Below are positions 7,208-11,759 of a stretch of DNA of 11,759 nt, one piece after another (the first letter of the stretch is position 1; each line of letters opens with the position of its first letter). The notes under the pieces were generated by a model that was given only the letters and a program-made list of their open reading frames with translations, made no database searches and was not told the origin of the DNA. A program made the translations under genes and the position numbers. The stretch comes from Ventricola sp036297385 (lineage in GTDB: Bacteria; Bacillota; Clostridia; Christensenellales; Aristaeellaceae). The stretch is taken from NCBI GenBank assembly GCA_036297385.1, contig JAXJLD010000121.1, forward strand, positions 1-11,759, written 5' to 3'.

Positions 7208-7804
7208 ATGAAAATCGGATTGACAGGCTCCATTGCCTGCGGCAAAAGCACCGTAAGCCGATACCTGCGGGAGCTGGGCTATGCAGTTTCCGACGCGGAC
7301 GCCATCTCGCGGAGCCTGACGGCACCCGGCGGAAAGGCGCTCGCGCCGCTGCGAACAGCCTTCGGAGACGCCATCTTTGACGGCGATCTGCTCAACCGCC
7401 GCCGTCTCGGCGCACTCGTCTTTGCCGATCCCACACAGCGCAGCCGTCTCAACGCCATCCTGCATCCGCTGATTATCGACGAGGTGCGCCGGGAGCTGGA
7501 TGCCGCCGACGCGCCCGGCAAGATCGTCTTTGCCGATATACCCCTTCTCTACGAATGTGGCATGGCCCATATGTTTGACCGCATCTTTGTCGTCCGAGCC
7601 TCGCGCGAAACGCAGATTGCGCGCCTGCTTGAGCGCGACGGACTGCCCCGCGAAGAGGCAGAACGCCGCATTGACGCACAAATGCCCCTGCAAGAAAAAT
7701 GTGCGCTGGCTGATGCCATCATTGATACGGACTGCCCCGAATCACACACACGCGCACAGGTTCGTGCGCTGATTGACGCCATATCCCCAAGGAGGAATCC
7801 ATGA
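7208..7804 (+). CDS. coaE: Dephospho-CoA kinase
   Basis: The enzyme phosphorylates the 3'-hydroxyl of dephospho-CoA with ATP, the last step of coenzyme A synthesis, in the cytosol. The 198-residue length is normal for the family. The P-loop is GSIACGKST (7-15). Other family signatures are SDADAISRSL (28-37), LNAILHPLI (81-89), FADIPLLYE (108-116) with the conserved acidic and Leu residues, and the lid-side Arg of ERRIDAQM (152-159). GGAGG (7194-7198) lies nine bases before the ATG. The stop overlaps the start of the transglycosylase gene by four bases (ATGA), so the two are probably translationally coupled. polA followed by coaE is a common order in Firmicutes. Confidence 0.97.
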   Translation: MKIGLTGSIACGKSTVSRYLRELGYAVSDADAISRSLTAPGGKALAPLRTAFGDAIFDGDLLNRRRLGALVFADPTQRSRLNAILHPLIIDEVRRELDAADAPGKIVFADIPLLYECGMAHMFDRIFVVRASRETQIARLLERDGLPREEAERRIDAQMPLQEKCALADAIIDTDCPESHTRAQVRALIDAISPRRNP

Positions 7805-8595
7805 ATACACCTTCCCCCGCCCCCAAGCGCAGGCGACGCATACAGCCCGACACAGCAGCCGATACGCACGAGCTCCCGCCGCAGGCCGAACAGGACAGCA
7901 CACCCATCCGCCGTCCTCAGTGCCAAACAAGCAGCCGAGGTTCTTTCCTGGAGCGCATCCCCACGCCTCTGCGCGTCGCGCTCATCACGCTCTGCGTTGC
8001 TATCTTTCTGACCAGCGCCGTAGGCATTACCCGCAGCTATCTGCGGGCGCAGGAGGAGCGCCGCCGCTTAGAAGCCGAAGCGGCCGAGCGTGCGCAGCAT
8101 CCGCTGGAATACGCCGGGCTCATCACCCAGTATGCCCTCGCGCAGAACCTTGATCCGGCGCTGGTTTCCGCCATCATCCTGTGCGAATCCAGCTACGATC
8201 CCAAGGCTGAGAGCCGGTTGGGTGCGCGTGGGCTGATGCAGCTTATGGAAGATACCGCCGGATGGGTGGCGCACAAGCTCGATGAGGATGACGAGAGCTA
8301 TTCCTTTGACCTGCTCTACGACCCGGAAACCAACATTCGCTTTGGCACATGGTATCTGGGCTATCTTTCTCGGCGCTTTGACGGCGACGCGACAAAGATC
8401 GTCTGTGCGTATCATGCCGGTCAGGGCAATGTGGACGCATGGCTCAAGAATCCCGCGTATAGCAGCGACGGCGTGACGCTGGACGTCATCCCGACGCAGG
8501 ATACATCCACCTACGCCGCCCGCGTGCTGCGTGCCCGCGACGTGTACCGCAAGTATTACTTCCCTTCCGCCACGTCGGAACCGTCCGCCTCATAA
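7801..8595 (+). CDS. Membrane-anchored lytic transglycosylase (SLT domain)
   Basis: The 264-residue protein has a basic cytosolic N-terminus (1-56), one transmembrane helix (about 57-76), a charged, probably helical stalk (80-100) and an extracytoplasmic SLT domain of the Slt70 C-terminal type (about 103-250). The enzyme cleaves the MurNAc-GlcNAc bond of peptidoglycan, forming 1,6-anhydro ends. The catalytic Glu is E129 in LCESSYDP; GARGLMQLM (141-149) follows as usual. The later AYHAGQGNVDAWL (203-215) corresponds to the family AYNAG motif with His in place of Asn. The start is fixed by AAGGAGG (7789-7795) and the overlap with coaE. A transglycosylase after polA-coaE recurs in Clostridia as I recall. 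A role in wall turnover or division is likely, but the exact role cannot be told. Confidence 0.93.
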   Translation: MNTPSPAPKRRRRIQPDTAADTHELPPQAEQDSTPIRRPQCQTSSRGSFLERIPTPLRVALITLCVAIFLTSAVGITRSYLRAQEERRRLEAEAAERAQHPLEYAGLITQYALAQNLDPALVSAIILCESSYDPKAESRLGARGLMQLMEDTAGWVAHKLDEDDESYSFDLLYDPETNIRFGTWYLGYLSRRFDGDATKIVCAYHAGQGNVDAWLKNPAYSSDGVTLDVIPTQDTSTYAARVLRARDVYRKYYFPSATSEPSAS

Positions 8596-8610
8596 AAGGA
8601 GTCTCGTTTT

Positions 8611-10197
8611 ATGCGCAATTCATTGTCAAGGCGCCTGCTGGCGCTCGTTCTGCTCGCCGCACTGGCGCTTTGCCCAGCCACTTCCTCTGCTGCATCCGCG
8701 CCGTCCTATCTCACCTGTGCCGTTGTGGCCACGGATGATCTGGAACTGCGACCGCTGGAACTCAACCAGCGCGACGTGGTCAGCGTGCTGGATCTGGTAT
8801 ATGAGGGGCTATTCGCCATGGACGACAACTATATGCCCCAGCCGGAGCTGGCCTATTCCTATGATTTCATCAGCGAAGGCCATCGCCTGCGCGTGACACT
8901 GCGCAGCGACGTGACCTTTCACAACGGTCAGCCGCTGACCGCCAACGACGTGGTGGCCACGCTCGACTATATGTACGAATTGGCTGGCTTTGACGACGAA
9001 CTCAACTCCGAGGTGCCGCTGGAGGAGCGCGGCCTGTATTACTCTACGTTCTACTCCATCAAGAGCTGGACGGCTGAGGACGATTACACGCTGCTGTTCA
9101 ACCTGCGCCGCGCCAGCTACGGCTCGCTCTACGCACTGACCTTCCCCATCCTCCCCGCCTCCGAGGTCGCCAACGTCATGCCCGCCGGCACCGGCCCCTA
9201 CACCTACGATGGCTACGAGCGCGGCAGCGCCATATGGCTCAAAGCCAATACGAGCTGGTGGAAGCGCACGCCGCAGGTGACCAACATCCGCGCAAGCATC
9301 TACAAGGATTCCGAGGCGGCGCTCAACGCTTTTGACACGCAGAATGTCGATGTGGCGATGACCCGTTCCATCAACGCTTCCCGCTATTCCGGCTCTCTGA
9401 ATTCCTTTTCGCTCACCGCGCGCACGCGCCAGCTCGAAGTGCTGCTGATGAACCGCTCATACAAGTACTTCAAGAGCGATGACAACGGAAAAAACCTCGT
9501 GCGCGAGGCCATTTCCTACGCGATCAACCGAAGCGAGCTGATTTCCTCCGTCTATCAGGGCATGGCTACCGTCGCCTACACGCCCGTTCCCACGGGTACA
9601 TGGCTCTCCAACGAATCCACCATTCGCGACATCTACGACCCGCTGATGGCCGAATCGCTGTTGGATCAGGCCGGATGGAAGATGGCTGACGACGGCAAGC
9701 GCTACAAGAACGGCGAAAAGATGGAGAACTTCCGCATCCTCGTCTACGATGAGCCCGGCTCTACCGTCCGCACCAATGCCGCCAACAAGATTGCCGAGCA
9801 GCTTGAAGCCGTCGGCATTCCGGCCTATGTGGCGACGTGGTCGCGCCAGAACGTCATCGGAAAGCTCCAGAGCGCAGACTACTCCCTTGCGCTGGTCGCC
9901 TTCAACTTTGACGTTGCGCCCGACCCCGGCTTTACCCTGACCTCTACGGCAAGCTGTAACTATACGCGTTACCGCAACGATGACATGAACAAGCTGCTCT
10001 CGCAGCTTCGCTCCAGCGTCACCTCTGCGGATTATCAGAATGCCATGAGCCTGATTCAGGATCAGTTTGAGCAGGACATTCCCTACATCTGTCTGTACTG
10101 GCGTGCAGGCGCACTGCTCTCCCGCTCAGCATTCACCAATGCGCGCGATATCCGCGAGCTGGAACTGCTGCGCGGCGTGGAAAGCTACGGCCAATAA
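8611..10197 (+). CDS. Family 5 extracellular solute-binding protein (peptide-type), no permease genes nearby
   Basis: This 528-residue protein resembles the OppA/DppA/NikA binding proteins (SBP_bac_5). VLDLVYEGLFAMDDN near the N-terminus, LRVTLRSDVTFHNGQPLTANDV (split here only by length) and the later AISYAINRSELI match the family pattern. The signal peptide (Arg-rich start, hydrophobic residues 9-20) probably ends near SSAASA. Cys21 is preceded by Leu and followed by Pro, so it is a poor lipobox, whereas Gram-positive binding proteins are usually lipoproteins. AAAAGGAG (8594-8601) overlaps the transglycosylase stop and lies nine bases before the ATG. It is the last gene before a strong terminator, and no permease or ATPase gene accompanies it. 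A peptide ligand, perhaps wall-derived, is inferred from family and neighbour; nickel, sugar or signalling roles remain possible. Confidence 0.9.
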   Translation: MRNSLSRRLLALVLLAALALCPATSSAASAPSYLTCAVVATDDLELRPLELNQRDVVSVLDLVYEGLFAMDDNYMPQPELAYSYDFISEGHRLRVTLRSDVTFHNGQPLTANDVVATLDYMYELAGFDDELNSEVPLEERGLYYSTFYSIKSWTAEDDYTLLFNLRRASYGSLYALTFPILPASEVANVMPAGTGPYTYDGYERGSAIWLKANTSWWKRTPQVTNIRASIYKDSEAALNAFDTQNVDVAMTRSINASRYSGSLNSFSLTARTRQLEVLLMNRSYKYFKSDDNGKNLVREAISYAINRSELISSVYQGMATVAYTPVPTGTWLSNESTIRDIYDPLMAESLLDQAGWKMADDGKRYKNGEKMENFRILVYDEPGSTVRTNAANKIAEQLEAVGIPAYVATWSRQNVIGKLQSADYSLALVAFNFDVAPDPGFTLTSTASCNYTRYRNDDMNKLLSQLRSSVTSADYQNAMSLIQDQFEQDIPYICLYWRAGALLSRSAFTNARDIRELELLRGVESYGQ

Positions 10198-10254
10198 CCG
10201 GTCGCTTGAAATCAAGCACATCTATCGGAGAACATCACACACTCAGCAAAGCAA

Positions 10255-10296
10255 AAGGGTTCTGGGAAACACAACATTCCCAGAACCCTTCTTTAT
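10255..10296 (+). terminator. Strong intrinsic terminator after the polA-to-binding-protein run
   Basis: A perfect 14-bp stem (10255-10268 with 10277-10290, sequence AAGGGTTCTGGGAA) encloses an 8-base loop and is followed by CTTTAT and, a little later, TTTT. It starts 57 bases after the stop of the binding-protein gene. Read on the minus strand the stem is followed by TTGCTTTGC, so it may also stop transcription coming from the IS30 transposase. It lies outside the insertion sequence. Confidence 0.9.
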
Positions 10297-10308
10297 ACCG
10301 TTTTGCAT

Positions 10309-10334
10309 CTTGAATTGTCAAGTCAAGTGCAACA
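10309..10334. repeat. Left terminal inverted repeat of the IS30 element
   Basis: Reads CTTGAATT at the outer end and AAGTGCAACA at the inner end. It pairs with 11393-11418 at 21 of 26 positions, with mismatches only in the middle. The transposase stop codon (10318-10320) lies inside it. Confidence 0.85.
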
Positions 10335-11319
10335 GCGTATTGAAGAACACCTCAAAGGGAGACTTCCAGTCGAGGCATTTGCGTGGACGTCGATTGAGTT
10401 TGGCAATGAAGGCTGCGATCTGATGCTCATCAAAGTTCTCCATATCAACAGACTTGGGACAGTATTCACGGATGAGGCCGTTTGTGTTTTCATTCGTGCC
10501 ACGTTCCCATGGTGCATGGGGCTTAGGAAAGTAAAAGGGCATACCGTTCATTGCATCGGTTATCTGTTCATGAAACGCAAACTCTTTTCCGCGATCTGGC
10601 GTAACAGAAAGCGCGCATTCTGATGGAACGGATCGGAGCAATTCAATTATTCCATCCCTTACAAATGCCGCCGTCTTCTTCGTTACCTTCTTTGCCAGTA
10701 GGTAACGAGAATGTCGGTCTGTCAATGTGATGAGGCAGGATGATCCCGTTTTCCCAGCCACTGTATCACCTTCCCAATGCCCGATCACGCTGCGGTTGTT
10801 CGCTTCTTCAGGACGCAGTTCGATAGGATTACTGATTCTGATCTTTCCTCGCGTTTCCTGTTCACCCTTCTTGTGACGAGCTTTGCCGTGATGTCTCAGC
10901 TTTCTGGCCATGCTGCGCTGACCTTTGGAAAGTTGGGTTCGTTCAAGAATGCCAGCGTAAATTCCACGATAGATCGTTGAGAAACTCACTTGGATAGGAT
11001 TGTTCTCTTTTCTCAGGCGATTCTCAATTTGTTCTGGTGACCATTGTTCATCCAGAAACAGATGCTGTACCAACGCTTTGGCGGCAGCGTTGGAAAATAC
11101 CGTTTTCTTATGGCAGCGTTTTCTGCATCTGCTATATCGCCGTTCTGCCTGACTGGGAGAGTAATTTTGCCCTTTCCCTCCATTCCTGCGAAGCTCACGG
11201 CTGATTGTTGATGCTGATCTTCCTAACGCGCGGCTTATTGCTCGCAAGCTTTTCCCTTCTCCTTGCATCCGGAGTATACTTTCTCGCTCAATTGTGCTAA
11301 GATGATAATAGTGACTCAT
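10318..11319 (-). CDS. IS30-family transposase
   Basis: The 333-residue DDE transposase has an N-terminal helix-turn-helix typical of IS30 (residues about 5-45: LSTIERESIL, then LRAISRALGRSASTISREL), which binds the element ends. The catalytic core carries the acidic triad Asp185 (GHWEGDTV), Asp242 (VTPDRGKEF) and Glu277 (GTNENTNGL), with 34 residues between the last two, close to the 33 of IS30. The ATG at 11319 is preferred because AAAGGA lies eight bases upstream and the protein then starts like its relatives. An in-frame GTG at 11400 would add 27 residues encoded within and just inside the terminal repeat. No frameshift or internal stop is present, so the enzyme may be active. Confidence 0.95.
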   Translation of the reverse strand: MSHYYHLSTIERESILRMQGEGKSLRAISRALGRSASTISRELRRNGGKGQNYSPSQAERRYSRCRKRCHKKTVFSNAAAKALVQHLFLDEQWSPEQIENRLRKENNPIQVSFSTIYRGIYAGILERTQLSKGQRSMARKLRHHGKARHKKGEQETRGKIRISNPIELRPEEANNRSVIGHWEGDTVAGKTGSSCLITLTDRHSRYLLAKKVTKKTAAFVRDGIIELLRSVPSECALSVTPDRGKEFAFHEQITDAMNGMPFYFPKPHAPWERGTNENTNGLIREYCPKSVDMENFDEHQIAAFIAKLNRRPRKCLDWKSPFEVFFNTLLHLT

Positions 11320-11353
11320 AGCTGTATTCCTTTCTTGGTAGTCCGCAAACACC

Positions 11354-11382
11354 ATCTTAAAGGAATTCCTGCTGTGTGTCAC
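11354..11382 (-). promoter_or_regulatory. Candidate promoter of the IS30 transposase
   Basis: On the minus strand GTGACA (plus 11377-11382, five of six matches to TTGACA) and TAAGAT (plus 11354-11359, four of six to TATAAT) are 17 bases apart. They lie between the right terminal repeat and the transposase ATG. Transcription would begin about 30 bases before that ATG. Confidence 0.5.
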
Positions 11383-11392
11383 TTCTTTTTTG

Positions 11393-11418
11393 TGTTGCAC
11401 TTAGATTGTAAATTCAAG
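11393..11418. repeat. Right terminal inverted repeat of the IS30 element
   Basis: The reverse complement reads CTTGAATT at the outer end and AAGTGCAACA at the inner end, matching the left repeat. It lies upstream of the transposase gene. Confidence 0.85.
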
Positions 11419-11455
11419 GTCTAAAAACTTCTGCCCAAATTGAACCCGTTTCAAT

Positions 11456-11496
11456 CGTAGACCGCTTCGCGCTCTGCTCTGAAACTACGTTTTTTT
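11456..11496 (+). other. Terminator-like structure at the head of the hairpin array
   Basis: CGTAG (11456-11460) can pair with CTACG (11485-11489), which runs directly into seven T residues (11490-11496). The 24-base interior has only small possible pairings. The T run suggests a terminator, but a 5-bp stem is weak and no plus-strand gene lies immediately upstream. It may simply be part of the adjacent repeat element. Confidence 0.3.
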
Positions 11497-11500
11497 CAAG

Positions 11501-11570
11501 CCTTCCCCTTGGGGAAGGTGGCATCCCGTAGGGATGACGGATGAGGTCTACGTTAGGGCTGCCGCCCTAA
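11501..11570. repeat. Near-complete copy of the dispersed hairpin repeat
   Basis: Three hairpins lie in series: CCTTCCCC-tt-GGGGAAGG (11501-11518), CATCCC-gta-GGGATG (11522-11536) and TTAGGGC-tgcc-GCCCTAA (11553-11570). The part 11523-11560 repeats positions 1-38 of the window, including CTACGTT at 11548-11554. No ORF or RNA gene is recognisable. The layout fits a multicopy palindromic intergenic element, which I associate with gut Firmicute genomes; its mobility or function is not shown here. Confidence 0.8.
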
Positions 11571-11616
11571 AACCTGCTTGGGGATTTCATCCCCAAACCC
11601 CTTCTTCGCTTCGCGC
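11568..11616. repeat. Hairpin module, copy 1 of 2
   Basis: The module starts TAAAACCTGC, forms the hairpin TTGGGGAT-ttc-ATCCCCAA (8-bp stem, 11578-11596) and ends CTTCTTCGCTTCGCGC. It recurs at 11646-11688. This copy has six extra bases (AAACCC) after the hairpin. It overlaps the right arm of the preceding repeat by three bases. Confidence 0.85.
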
Positions 11617-11645
11617 TGAATAAAGGGATTAGTAGATAAACAGTA

Positions 11646-11688
11646 TAAAACCTGCTTGGGGATTTCATCCCCCTTCTTCGCTTCGCGC
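11646..11688. repeat. Hairpin module, copy 2 of 2
   Basis: A direct repeat of 11568-11616, identical apart from the missing six-base AAACCC segment. The stem is 6 bp (GGGGAT-ttc-ATCCCC, 11658-11672). The two copies are separated by 29 bases of AT-rich sequence. Confidence 0.85.
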
Positions 11689-11759
11689 GGTATCAAGCAC
11701 TAGGCATATTCTCATTCCTTTCGAAAAGCTATCCTGCATACAAACGCACGCCGCACACA
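11689..11759. other. Unassigned right edge
   Basis: I see no ORF, promoter, repeat or RNA signature in these 71 bases. Together with the repeats above they make up the gene-free stretch from the IS30 element to the end of the window. Confidence 0.6.

Larger units (their letters stand above)
10309..11418 (-). mobile_element. IS30-family insertion sequence, apparently complete (about 1.1 kb)
   Basis: Imperfect 26-bp inverted repeats bound the element: 10309-10334 begins CTTGAATT and ends AAGTGCAACA, and 11393-11418 is its complement with 21 of 26 positions matching. One transposase ORF fills the interior. Its coding sequence looks lower in GC than the genes to its left. I see no clear target-site duplication: the bases outside the ends are GCAT on the left and GTCT on the right. 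It lies between the terminator at 10255 and the hairpin-repeat array at 11456, so it disrupts no recognisable gene. Confidence 0.88.

Noticed and set aside
10204..10217. GCTTGAAATCAAGC palindrome after the binding-protein gene as a terminator
   Set aside because: The stem is only 5-6 bp and has no T run. The much stronger hairpin at 10255-10290 follows.
11320..11400. N-terminal extension of the transposase from the GTG at 11400
   Set aside because: The extension is encoded partly by the terminal repeat, overlaps the candidate promoter, and has no counterpart in IS30 transposases. The ATG at 11319 has its own ribosome binding site.
11438..11456. GATTGAAAC on the minus strand resembling the end of a CRISPR repeat
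   Set aside because: It occurs once, with no spaced copies and no cas genes in the window.
11435..11460. GGGTTCAATTT on the minus strand resembling a tRNA T-loop
   Set aside because: The flanking five-base arms do not pair, and no acceptor or anticodon stem is present.
11485..11554. CTACGTT direct repeats (11485-11491 and 11548-11554) as a target-site duplication of a small mobile element
   Set aside because: The same CTACGTT is part of the repeat copy at positions 26-32, so it belongs to the element rather than to the insertion target.
1..11759. A complete novel defence or mobile system in the window
   Set aside because: Apart from the IS30 element and small repeats, every gene belongs to a recognisable housekeeping, transport or known uncharacterised family, and no clustered effector or immunity genes are visible.

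Overview
The window looks like a piece of chromosome from a Clostridia-class Firmicute, probably an uncultured gut lineage. The evidence is the high-GC coding sequence with strong AAGGAGG-type ribosome binding sites, the polA-coaE-transglycosylase order, a DUF5685/J-domain gene pair, and intergenic hairpin repeats of a kind I associate with gut Firmicutes. Family or genus cannot be fixed from the sequence alone.

Layout. Positions 1-38 are the tail of a dispersed hairpin repeat that recurs near the right end. Positions 91-1709 (minus) hold a two-gene operon: a DUF5685-family protein and a J-domain protein with a Gly-Gly-Tyr tract and a Cys-rich tail. It is driven by a good promoter at 1746-1775. 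Positions 1807-4378 (minus) hold a complete high-affinity zinc uptake operon, znuA-znuC-znuB, with overlapping genes. The znuA ligand set (three His plus one Asp) points to zinc rather than manganese. A 20-bp dyad upstream of znuA is a candidate metalloregulator operator. Positions 4575-10197 (plus) hold a divergently transcribed run: polA (lacking its proofreading residues), coaE, a membrane-anchored lytic transglycosylase and an orphan family-5 solute-binding protein. It is led by a near-consensus promoter at 4511-4539 and closed by a 14-bp-stem intrinsic terminator at 10255-10296.

Positions 10309-11418 are an apparently intact IS30-family insertion sequence on the minus strand, with 26-bp imperfect terminal inverted repeats and a full DDE transposase. 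The last 341 bases (11419-11759) carry no gene. They hold a chain of short hairpins: one near-complete copy of the repeat seen at position 1, followed by two direct copies of a second hairpin module.

How the parts fit. ZnuA captures Zn(II) outside the membrane, ZnuB transports it and ZnuC supplies ATP hydrolysis. PolA and CoaE are housekeeping enzymes of DNA repair and coenzyme A synthesis. The transglycosylase cuts peptidoglycan, and the solute-binding protein encoded 15 bases downstream may bind a released peptide, though that is inference. I see no defence island, CRISPR array, RNA gene or biosynthetic cluster. The most unusual material is the DUF5685/J-domain pair, the Cys-containing N-terminus of ZnuC, the orphan binding protein and the right-end hairpin array.
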